From Liolophura sinensis (lineage: Eukaryota; Mollusca; Polyplacophora; Chitonida; Chitonidae), in assembly GCF_032854445.1 (NCBI RefSeq), contig NC_088295.1, forward strand, positions 64,587,249 through 64,651,248: DNA of 64,000 nucleotides, given 5' to 3'. Below are positions 1-10,011 of this stretch, in pieces; within the stretch, counting starts at the first letter, position 1; each line of letters starts with the position of its first letter. Below the pieces are notes generated by a model. That model did no database searches and was not told the DNA's origin. It was given only the letters and a program-made list of their open reading frames with translations. Made by a program: the position numbers and the translations under genes.

Positions 1-2404
1 ATGATGAACTACTTCCTGTTGCGGAGAGACATGTGACACGTGGACGAAGTACCTCGTCAAATGAAACTCTTTTCTTTAACACTCTCCCACAACGCTGATT
101 GATTTTATAGTTCCAGCTTCTCCGTGCGGTCTTTTATCAAAAGGGACACTTAAAAAAAGATTTTGATAGCGTTTTGAAGACAGCTCTATGGGCTGTGTCG
201 AAGAGATATGTAGGCAACACATGGATACCACAGGAAACGGCGCTTTTGTATTCAGCGCGTTCATCATGTTCATTAACGCCTAGAAATATTCTTAAGGCTT
301 CAACCAGAGGGTTTGCAGATGTCGGTAAATATCAACAATTACAACAAATGTATGAAACGCAAGGAAAACCGCAGTGACTTTACACAATTTAGAGATTTCA
401 GACTGGTTAAGCCGGCTTACATCGTGCGATTTGTCGTACTAAATATGGATGCAGCACTGCCAAGTAATTCAAAACAAACCCAAAGGCGTTAACGGTCATT
501 CGATTTTAGTCAATGTACAAATCGCATAAAAGTAGATTTTTTTCTTATTTTCAGTTAGTCTTTTTGGGCAAATCTACACGACGAATCTCATCTTGTGAAC
601 GCGTCATACAATTGTCCTCAAGCATTATCAAAACCATAAAAAAATTATGTGGTGTGAATTCAGAAACATTCATTCAATCATTCATTCATTCATTCATTCA
701 CTGTATTCAAGATGGAAATGTATATAAAGAAATATATTCAGGGTTTAATCTAACCAATGTCAGACACACGTCAGGTCTGTAGTACATTCGGACTAGCCAA
801 GCAGAGACGATAGCCTGGAACATTCAGGAACGTGTACAAACGACTGACGTCTGGCACGGCGTAACGTGTTCACTATCAGATTTACAGAGGGACAGAGCGA
901 TAGAAGAGGAACATTATTTGAAGTTGATGAAGCACTCACATGAAGCATGAAGTTAGTATTGTGGGAAGAGGAAGTGGGGGGAGGGGGGTGCGGTAACTTG
1001 AGGTGTAACGAAATCGATATGACCCGTCCTATCATCGGGATAGCTCTTCAGGTTGGTGGCTCACTATTCGTGAAGAGTCATACCTCGACGAATCCCATTC
1101 GCTGGTGAGTATAGAAACTCTATGAGTTTCTTCTTGGGAAAAGTGCCGCCAGCAGACCATTCTAAATAGCATTGCCTAAGAGGTATGAGACACATGGTGA
1201 GTTCTAACGAAGTATTATATCTCGACTTCTAGACATTTCAAAGCTCCACACTGTCTGGTGTCTATACAAGACGGCGACTGTCTTAAGGTTATACATGCGC
1301 AATTCGGGCAACTGCGTCCAGGATATGCCTCCGAACTGAAGAGTATAGAAGCACTGATTGGACAATACTGCCACATAGACATTTTAGGTTATTGATGTAC
1401 TACTAATGTAAATTTGTGCCCTGCTAGTTTGCACCTAGTTAAAATATATCCGAATTTGAATAGAACTAAAAACTTTTTTGCCAGTGTTACTTCCCACCCC
1501 CTGTAGGTTACCAAGGTAACAAAGTGTCATGACTTCAATTCCAGCAATCGCAGTTCAAAAAACATGGTCATGCTAGTCTGATTTTTGATACGTTGTAGAG
1601 AAAGGTGCAAGCTGCATGCCGTGGTATAGTGTTGTACCACGCAGTAGTTAGGAGATATATATTTTTGAGGTTGAAGTTGACAACTTGTCTTCAAAAATAG
1701 TAAGGAAAATCAACGCGCTCCTGTAACCTATAGACACCGTCGAAGAAAGAAGGGGTGCCAATTTGTACATCACGTGACATTTTTCGAGAGTGAGGGACAC
1801 GTGTAGGAACAGGTGTATCGACAACAATATGGCTTTAATTGTAACTTTGGAAGTTTACCGTGCTTGGCTTTAAAGGAGAAGAAAACTTAAAATTATGACC
1901 AATACAAAACCAATATAAGTGATGTAAACTGTATACTTAATTGTATATAGTCTGTACATTCTGTGGAAATATACCGTAAATTATCGGCATGGAAGGGAAC
2001 CCTCCGTTTCTAGCAGTAGAATAACCTATTGATTATTCAGACTTCGGATTAAAAGGCATCAATTATAACAGTAAATAAGGTGACAGGCTTGAGTAAAGGT
2101 CGAGTGTTTGTGTGCTTGACGAGATCTAGTATGCGGTCCTTCAGGTTGGCGATGACGACCTATAGGAACTGAATCTCAAATAACAGGCAAGGATGAGGAA
2201 GATCGCCGATAACAATGTGTCGATAGCTGCTGAGGACAATTGGGGAGGAAATAAGTTTTTTATATCATTCTCGATGGGTTCGGGTTCCCCACAGGAGATA
2301 CATTTGCCAGTGTACGATACGAACACATGCCACAATGCGGTTGGCCTTACAAGTAGACCAAGGCGTAGGTGGTACACCCTCTGGAGGTATGGAGAGGTGC
2401 TCCA
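1..2404. other. Left flank, no gene recognised
   Basis: AT-rich, non-coding-looking DNA before the first 6.5-kb unit. Open frames here are under 90 codons and overlap each other on both strands, with no recognisable protein motif. Only a short tetranucleotide microsatellite and a G-rich run near 975-990 stand out. Confidence 0.5.
668..701. repeat. (ATTC)n microsatellite
   Basis: Roughly eight tandem ATTC units with one interruption (an AATC near 675). Simple-sequence repeat; no function inferred. Confidence 0.85.
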
Positions 2405-3295
2405 GGAAATTTAATTTGCTGGCGCAAAGTGATACAGGCAGACTGCGACCGAAGCACCCATTGGAACCCAGGGATTCCGAAAGTTTGGCTATAAATATTG
2501 CAATATTAGCGCTCCTTTTGCTCGACTAGATTTCAAACACATCTTGTACAGATTGATCTTTAGAAATTTTAAAATTTAACCGTACCGATACATACATCAA
2601 AGAATAATTATGAATTCACACATCCTGTGTGTAATCAAAATTATGCTTAGATTTGTGCGGGCAACATCTTTCTTATTCAGCACAAGGCTTAATATTTTGA
2701 TTAATACATGCAAGAAAATCAAAAATGGTCGAAAGACCAGTGCAAAAAGGTCTAATCACTGATGATTTAAACAGGAACAGATACAGAACGTATAACTGTA
2801 AAAGTATACCACTGGTTTACAATCGCCTTTTCACAACAGGAGTCTCACGGACGACAACACAAAAAGATCCAAAACGCTGTAGAACACAGCGCTGTTTTCT
2901 GTGGCGTCTCACTTCTTGTGTACTACATGTATAGGTTGTGTTTTATGAGCACACACACACCAATAACTGTGGTATAATAGAGGAAAGAACGAATTTGTTA
3001 ACAGCCTTGGAGGGTTTCATTTAAGGCGGGGAATAGTTTTACGAGTTTCCCCACTGATTTTAACTTCCTTGAGTTAAAACAGAGCTGTCACAATGAACAA
3101 TTCATAAATCCTGCAGGAAACGTCTCTCTTAAAATATTATGATCACCACTAAAGCAAACGTCACAAAGTTTCCAAGCGTCACAATAACGCACAATGTACA
3201 TCAATCTCTTCACGACGCATGTGCATAGTATTAAATGACATGCAGAGAAACACACCACCGTTGTCACTGAAGCCACGTAACAATACAATTCACGG

Positions 3296-3355
3296 CACGT
3301 GACTTGACGTCGCCAGGGACTATTCACTGCCTACATTGTACAGCACTCACACGTG
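3296..3355 (+). promoter_or_regulatory. Paired CACGTG E-boxes and CRE-like site, copy 1
   Basis: CACGTG at 3296-3301, TGACGTC at 3305-3311 and a second CACGTG at 3350-3355, 64-123 bp upstream of the ATG at 3419. The arrangement and spacing are the same in all three units. E-box and CRE motifs bind bHLH-Zip and CREB/ATF factors in animals; their use here is inferred from position and conservation only. I see no convincing TATA box. Confidence 0.35.
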
Positions 3356-3793
3356 ACAACGTTCACTATAGCAGCTACGTACGGACTTTACAATTACACA
3401 CGTTTATTTTGCGATACCATGTGTAGAAGATTTCGAAGAATTCGAAGACTTGCTCACCAAGTTGTACAGGTGACAAGAAGATTATGGCGGGTGTGCGGAT
3501 GTTGTGGAACGGTTAACGAAGAGTTCCAAAGAGACATTGTGCCTATGACTTCCGTGATCAACGGGGCGGTGACCAAAAGGTCTTCAGCGAACAACCCAGA
3601 GGTCTTTCCGTTAGGACTGTGCTGTTTCATACCACAAGGCAGGTACCTCATGCACGAAAATGAAGGTGTCCACAGCTGCCCATCGGTGCAAGCATCTGTA
3701 AACAAACAATCCTCGAGAACTGACTGGAACCATTCTGAGACTAGGCTCGCCACATGTGATGCATCTAAATCGGGACCTGGCGAAACGGTCCAA

Positions 3794-3917
3794 GATGAAT
3801 AAACAATGGCCAAGTGTACGCTAGTCCAACCAAAGATGGAATAAACAATGGCCAAGTGTACGCTAGTCCAACCAAAGATGAATAAACAATGGCCAAGTGT
3901 ACCCTAGTCCAACCAAA
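3794..3917 (+). repeat. Coding 42-bp tandem repeat, copy 1 (broken)
   Basis: Three copies encoding DGINNGQVYASPTK in the intact genes. Here repeats 1 and 3 are 41 bp because GATGGA has become GATGA, and this produces two of the six frameshifts. Repeat 2 keeps 42 bp. Confidence 0.9.
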
Positions 3918-5352
3918 GGACAACAAACTTTACCAAGGTCGGGAAAGGAATACCAGAATTTCAAGACTGATGTGAATGAGGGTGAGATAAATGGATCAGG
4001 TAAGACATCATCCATGGTATCTAAACGTACCCTCTACGCAAACAGCAGCAACACCGGCCAAACTGATGATTTTGTAGCCATGAGGTTGTACAAGCTCCTC
4101 ACTCCAGTTCATACCAACACTACATCTGAAGACAAGGATGCGACGGAGCAACTCATCCCACGTCAAGAGGACAGTATCCCTAATCAGATAGATGACCAGG
4201 TATCAATAAGAATTTACCCTAAGCCATCATATTTACCTAGATGTTCAACATCACCTGAAAATAGAAATAACAGAGAAACTAACCAAACAGATGATCACGT
4301 GCCCATGATATTTTATGGTCGGGATTCACCTACACCTAATCCAAAATTACATGGTATATTGCATAATAAGGATCAACATCATAGCACCAATCAGTCTCAT
4401 GAGAATTCCGTATCTCGACCAAACGAACCGTTCACTTCAAGCCCACAGTGCGCCGAATATTGTACACCCCTATCCCATGGAGTGGAATATTTACAACAAC
4501 CTGAAGTGCGACCACCCATCAACATGAACTCACAGACTGTTTGTTTGGCCGCCGTCGATCAGGAAATCTCATCTTGGAGTTTGCCAGAGAACAACTCTGG
4601 AATTTTATTTGTCCCTCCAAGTTGCCACTTGAAGAAAGATTATACAGCTCACCAACTAGCTGCGTTGATTTGGTAACGGTAACGGTTGGAGAAAAGAACA
4701 GGGAAATCGCCGTAAAAACCATGACCATGGCCGAGAGCGATCTGGAATCTACTCTTCTCATTGAATGTCAGTGTTCTCGTGTGGTACAGTTGTGTGCGTG
4801 TTACGTCCAGGGTGGTATGAGGTATTTGTGCATGCAGTATTACGAGAGAAGAGATCTGTCTGTTTGGCTAGCTAAGGACAGAAGAAAGTGTTATATCAGA
4901 GAAGAGGCAGCAACGTTGATTTGTGCCTACGTTCTGGCCGTTTGGAGTTTCTTCACTCCAAGAACATTCTCCACTTGAACGTTCAGCCTAGTAACATTCT
5001 CATCGATGGTGGAGGTTTCCCAGTTCTGACCGATTTTGGCAAAGCTCAGAGGAGACTGATGAGACAACCGCTGGAGTGCCCGGGCAGACTGGACGATATG
5101 CGGGGTTTGGCCTGTGTCCTGTACGAGTCTGTCACCCGCATAGTGCCCCCGTCTGAGGACAACATCTCATCGGATCTGAACCTCTCCATGCTGACAGAAG
5201 CCGCCAGCAACTTCGTCGGTTTTCATCTGACGTGTCCTCGACGGGAAAGGAGAAAGATGAAGCACCGCTGTGATCACGTGATGGGTCACAATCTCTTCTC
5301 CATGATCGACTGGAATGAAGTGAAGAACAGCAGCACATGCCGCCTTAACAAG

Positions 5353-5549
5353 GTAGAAAGATTTCTTCTTCTTCATCACCTTTACACACATAGAAAAGTG
5401 AAAATTTGATGTCAAAATATGGTCAAAATTGTTCTGAAAATAGAAGAGGGGGGAAAACACGAACAGATGTGTTTATTTTAAGAGTGTAACTTACTAAATA
5501 GTTTCTTTTATCTTACCATGAATCAATTCATAAATCATCAACTTTTCAG
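5353..5549 (+). other. Intron of pseudokinase gene, copy 1
   Basis: Runs from GTAGAAAG to AACTTTTCAG, 197 bp, the same length as in copies 2 and 3. The tail is pyrimidine-rich (CAACTTTTCAG). Confidence 0.7.
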
Positions 5550-5747
5550 TTGTTCAGCAAAATGGAGCGTGATGAATGGATGGCCAGGAACACGCCCGAC
5601 ATGCTGCCGGGGAACCCATTTCTACCAGCAAATAATGCAAATGTGGCAACACCATCCAGTGAAACACCATCTACGTCGGCGGAAACGCCAACAGAATCGT
5701 CTGATTCACTGACACAGTCCGCTGAAACACCAACACAATCGGCTTAA

Positions 5748-5945
5748 AAACCGATTCCATCCACCAAATCATCAACGCAATCGACTGAAACACCAACACT
5801 GTCGACTGAAGCACCTCCACAGTCGACTGTATCACCGACTCCAACTTGTAAAGCACAAGTACAATGGGCTGAAACAACGACCCTTTCGACTTTATCACCG
5901 ACTCCACTGCTGTTGCACTTACACAAATCTCTAACTAATCGCTAA
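5748..5945 (+). other. In-frame Ser/Thr/Pro extension after TAA, copy 1
   Basis: Beyond the TAA at 5745-5747 the frame is open for 65 more codons to a TAA at 5943-5945. It has the same S/T/P/E-rich texture as the end of exon 2. See the entry for copy 2. Confidence 0.5.
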
Positions 5946-6386
5946 GAGATCACAAAAATGCTGGTGCTGTTGACAGAAAGGGGATTGATTCAGGTTGTGC
6001 GGTTTAGCTAAATTACTCAGTCTTGCTTTAGGGCAAATTGACAGCGGTGAGCATTCATAAGGTACCTCAAAACAGTTATAACTTATCAGTAACTTCGTAT
6101 TTTAAGGAAGTATTTCGCAATTCAAATCCTATAGACATGAAAAATCAGTATAATACAAAGGTTACAAATGGTCGTTGTCAATAACGGTTGATAGCTTATG
6201 TGTAGATCATTTCTAGGAATTTGTTAGGACATGACATACAGTCAACAATATAATGGTATTCTCTAATGAAAGGGAGAAACAGGGTGTGACAGTTGGTCCA
6301 ACTGTCAGCATCTGTCCCACAAACATGCGCTGTTACAAATCATCATGAATGTAAATCCAGTGTTCTGTGGCCAGAAGAGCCTTCCA

Positions 6387-6392
6387 AATAAA
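6387..6392 (+). promoter_or_regulatory. Candidate AATAAA poly(A) signal, copy 1
   Basis: First AATAAA downstream of exon 2, in CCAAATAAACATG; the same context is conserved in all three units. It lies about 640 bp past the TAA, which would give a long 3' UTR. Confidence 0.25.
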
Positions 6393-7234
6393 CATGCTCT
6401 ACAGTATAGGCTTGCACGTCATGACATAATATGAACTGATACTTTAAGAATGCACGGTATATAGGCTTTGGCGTACCGAGATGGAGGCTCTCCCATTGTT
6501 TATTATAAAGCGTAAAAAATGCATGAATGGTGAAAATACAGGTAAGAAAGCTATTAGTTAGTACAAATGAGTGAACTGACTTTATTTATTCTATTCTTCA
6601 TCATATTTGAGATGATTTCATGTAATCTTACTTGGTAAAGTCCTAAAGGATTTACTTTTTTGTACCGTTACTCCTGTTTATGAAATAAAATACTACTAAA
6701 ATCAATGCGACGTGGCTTATAAGAGTTACAAATAATATCATGTTAAGTTCACAAGACAAACCACATTCGACTTCAGATTGGATAATGTCAATAACTTTAT
6801 AATTTTACTTGTTAACAATGAATTTAAGCACCTCAGAATGTCAGTATAATGTGGGAGTATAGCCAACAGATTTCTCGAAAGACTTTAGTACGTTTCGAAA
6901 CATTCAAATTTTTTTTGAATTTATTTAATTCCGTACGTTGGTATTTGTACATAGCACCATCTGAAATGAGTTCTTGACAGACAGTTGGAAATTACTTCGA
7001 TCGGTATGGACTGTCAAAGCATGTCCCGGAAATTTCATTTAACTTTAAATCTTTATAGTGTATTCCAAATGCATTTTTTTTTTCCAACGCATTTTCCAAC
7101 CAGTCTTGATCAAAATAAAGAGCACGTAATGAAGTGTGTGTCACCTGCTTCTAATCAAGTTAACTACTTGAAATAAAGCAGGAAAAATATTGTACACACG
7201 AAATTGTGAACCCCGGAGGCCAGTAACTCTGCTG

Positions 7235-7358
7235 CCACTTTCACAAAGCGGCGTACGACATTTTTGCGCGTTTTTATACAATATTTTGTACGTGACTGTT
7301 AACGTACTAGTGTCTCATATGTACGATATCGTACAAATACGACATCTTTGTGAAGTGT
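7235..7358. mobile_element. MITE-like element, copy 1
   Basis: About 124 bp bounded by the inverted ends CCACTTTCACAAAG and CTTTGTGAAGTG. The interior carries CGTACGAC and GATATCGTAC motifs. The same architecture occurs at 51450-51583 with perfect 16-bp TIRs, and in the other two 6.5-kb units. It has no coding capacity and is presumably a non-autonomous DNA transposon inserted before the triplication. Confidence 0.65.
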
Positions 7359-8404
7359 CCCTGATGAACGCCTCTTCCGTCTACACTGGCTGGAAGCTAC
7401 TGTTGTTCTCGCCTTTACTTTGCAGATCATTGCGTCAGTTCGATGTACCGATATTCAGACGTTAATACAAACAGAGAGCCTGTCTGTCTATATACAAGTC
7501 TCAATGTAAAGGCAGTGAGGTGCGTTCCCTAATTTAGGGGCGTCACGGAACTAGCCGATCAAACAGAAAATGGAGCGCACATGTTGTTCGTGAATATCCC
7601 ACGAGTCGCGTCCCAGAATAGCACATAAGTTTGTTAATATTTAAAGGTGAAGACATGGTAGCACAGCTAGGGGTGTCTGCAGGAGATACCATGACGTACA
7701 CATGTTACCTGTTTATTTACAACTGTATATATAGCAAACCCAGAGCAAGACAACTTGATCAGATATCAGGTATACTATTGACTATTGAACAGTTCAGCCA
7801 AACCACGATCAAGGTGTAGAAGCAGACAGGGATCAGGTATACCGATTAAACGCTTTTAGTTCTGATTTTAAAAAACATTTTAGTTTAGCCAAACCAGCGT
7901 GAGAACGAATTTGGACGAGTGAAAAAGAATCGAGGATATACAAAATGGAAAGAGGGTTAGCGTTGTAATCTAGACAGACGGTTGGAAAATGTTTCCAAAG
8001 AGTATGTCTACGAAACTTGCGGGTACTCATCGAGACTTGGATAGGAAAATTGTTAAAAATTGATATTTGAAGTTATAATAGTAACATAGATGAGAAAAAG
8101 AAACAAAAATAAAGAAAAAACCGAAAAAAGAAGAAAAATATCTCGGGTCCAGAGTTTCACTTATTTTGCCACTTTCCAACTGCTGTATCAATGAAATTAT
8201 CAGTAAAATAACAATTAATGTTTTAAGTAACTTTACAGGTGACTCGGTGATTCATAATTTGTATCAGAAGAGTTGAAGTACAGAATGGCCTGTCGGTTTT
8301 ATCAACTTAAAATTAACATTACTGATGGTTGTTTTTTATAGTGTCGATGAAAGATTTTCATTCCTCCAACCGGCTATCTGTAATAACAGGAAAGAAAACC
8401 CACA

Positions 8405-8821
8405 TTGACAAAACAGCACGGAAACCTATATTGTGTACGGGATTGTGGCTGTGAAAGAACGCTTTCAGAAGAAGACGATAATGTATGGACCAGGGTAATG
8501 ACATCACAGCTCTACCAGCTGTGCCTTAAATGGGTATCTGAATGCTTAATTTTTCACCTTGATAATTTAAGAAACCTCTTCCATAAGCTTTTCTGTCAAA
8601 CCATTACATACCATATCGCGAGGAAAGGTCGAGAACTTCCTCACCATTGTGATACAGCTCAGTTATCAGGGTGTTTCTGGCTACTTTACACAAGATTACT
8701 CCATCAGAATGAAGAGGATGAGTTTACCTTAATGACAGGGTTTTTGGAAAGCAACGTTTATCGACTCAGAAAGAGGGCTGTCTTCCTCATCAAGACGTTA
8801 GGTTATCTTCTGAGAAACTAA
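8405..8821 (+). CDS. Uncertain open stretch, unknown protein (copy 1 only)
   Basis: Open for 138 codons, beginning at a TTG; the first ATG is at 8498, leaving 107 codons. It is rich in Leu, Cys and Arg and ends ...YRLRKRAVFLIKTLGYLLRN. No family is recognised. The same DNA in units 2 and 3 is interrupted by stops and shifts. Diverged relatives of its last ~35 codons occur near 25740 and 27945, also interrupted. It could be a decayed exon or a chance open frame; I favour a relic. It does not join the pseudokinase gene by any splice site I can see. Confidence 0.15.
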   Translation: MTKQHGNLYCVRDCGCERTLSEEDDNVWTRVMTSQLYQLCLKWVSECLIFHLDNLRNLFHKLFCQTITYHIARKGRELPHHCDTAQLSGCFWLLYTRLLHQNEEDEFTLMTGFLESNVYRLRKRAVFLIKTLGYLLRN

Positions 8822-9888
8822 GTATCACGACAAGCACTAAACAATTATTAAAGGTATGTCTATTGTGCCAATTAAAACTGAAAAGCAGGTTAATGGATTT
8901 GTAGGAAATGGCTTTATAATAACACAACACTCGTTTGATTTAATTACTTATACGCCCAGCTGTTAGTACATGATTTTAACCTCCGAGTATATGACAAAAA
9001 GAAATACTGGAAATTTTCTCGAACAAAGTGATACAGATACTCCTTTTGCTCAACTAGATTTCAAACACATCTTGTGATTGATCTTGCAGATTGATCTTTA
9101 GAAATTTTAAAATTTGACCGTACCGATGCATACATCAAAGCATAATTATGAACTCACACATCCCTTTTTATTTCGAGATCCCCGTGTATCAAGCGTGGGC
9201 GTGCCTTCAGTGCGTAATCAAAATTATGCTTAGATTTGTGCGGGCAAGTCGCCCACTATAACATCTTTCTCATTCAGCACAAGGCTTAATATTTTGATAA
9301 ATACATGCAAGAAAATCAAAAATGGTCGAAAGACCAGTGCAAAAAGGTCTAATCACTGATGATTTAAACAGGAACAGATACAGAACGTATAACTGTAAAA
9401 GTATACTACTGGTTTACAATCGCCTTTTCACAACAGGAGTCTCACGGACGACAACACAAAAACATCCAAAACGCTGTACAACACAGCGCTGTTTTCTGTG
9501 GCGTCTCACTTCTTGTGTACTACATGTATAGGTGTGTTATGAGCACACATACACCAATAACTGTGATATAAGAGAGGAAAGACCAGACTTGTTAACAGCT
9601 TTGGAGGGTTTCATTTAAGGCGGGAAATAGTTTTACGAGTTTCCCCACTGATTTTAACTTCCTTGAGTTAAACAGAGCTGTCACAATGAACAATTCATAA
9701 ATCCTGCAGGAAATGTCTCTCTTTCAATATTATGATCAACACTAAAGCAAACGTCACAAAGTTTCCAAGCGTCACAATAACGCACAATGTACATCAATCT
9801 CTTCACGACGCATGTGCACAGCATTAAATGACATGCAGAGAAACACACCACCGTTGTCACTGAAGCCACGTAACAATACAATTCACGG

Positions 9889-9948
9889 CACGTGACTTGA
9901 CGTCGCCAGGGACTATTCACTGCCTACATTGTACAGCACTCACACGTG
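9889..9948 (+). promoter_or_regulatory. Paired CACGTG E-boxes and CRE-like site, copy 2
   Basis: CACGTG at 9889-9894, TGACGTC at 9898-9904 and CACGTG at 9943-9948, upstream of the ATG at 10012. Both spacing and sequence are conserved in all three units. Regulatory use is inferred. Confidence 0.35.
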
Positions 9949-10011
9949 ACAACGTTCACTATAGCAGCAACGTACGGACTTTACAATTACGCACGTTTAT
10001 TTTGCGAAACC

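Larger units (their letters stand above)
3419..5747 (+). pseudogene. Pseudokinase gene, copy 1, frameshifted
   Basis: Counterpart of the intact genes in copies 2 and 3, starting at the same ATG (MCRRFRRIRR...). Six single-base indels break the frame: losses near 3797, 3880, 4420, 4547 and 4940, and a gain near 4484. There is also an in-frame 6-bp duplication (GTAACG) near 4675. Between indels the aligned reading frame has no stop. The splice donor (AAG|GTAGAAAG, exon end 5352), the 197-bp intron and exon 2 (5550-5747) are intact, as are the HLN and DFG motifs. All six indels fall at 2-4-base runs, so either recent decay or uncorrected long-read errors could explain them. If the indels are real, no full-length product is made. 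Confidence 0.8.
5946..8404. other. 3' part of unit 1, mostly non-coding
   Basis: AT-rich DNA shared with the other units. It holds a candidate polyadenylation signal, a MITE (7235-7358) and a TATATATA-containing stretch near 7725. No further coding sequence is recognised. Confidence 0.5.
2405..9008 (+). repeat. 6.5-kb tandem unit, copy 1
   Basis: First of three head-to-tail copies. The boundary is set where GGAAATTT...CAAAGTGATACAG occurs at 2405, 9009 and 15515. The copy carries the pseudokinase gene (frameshifted here), a MITE and a 3' open stretch. It differs from copies 2 and 3 by a ~70-bp insertion near 2440-2510 and by about 80-90 bp near 6500-6590 that the other two lack. Copies 2 and 3 are therefore closer to each other than either is to this one. 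Confidence 0.93.

Noticed and set aside
970-995. G-quadruplex in the G-rich run
   Set aside because: Two long G-runs only (GGGGGGAGGGGGG); it does not meet a clear four-run pattern.
9322-9531. 69-codon plus-strand frame with good Kozak context upstream of the gene (2725, 15828)
   Set aside because: Could be a 5' exon, but no splice donor joins it in phase to the main exon and it matches nothing. Not enough support.
9681-9920. 79-codon minus-strand frame upstream of each gene copy (3088-3327, 16186-16425)
   Set aside because: Open in all three units only because the DNA is recently duplicated. Differences are mostly replacements and it overlaps the putative promoter.
9946-10011. GTG start 22 codons upstream of the chosen ATG
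   Set aside because: The frame is open back to 9901, but eukaryotic initiation at GTG is rare and the ATG at 10012 has a strong context.
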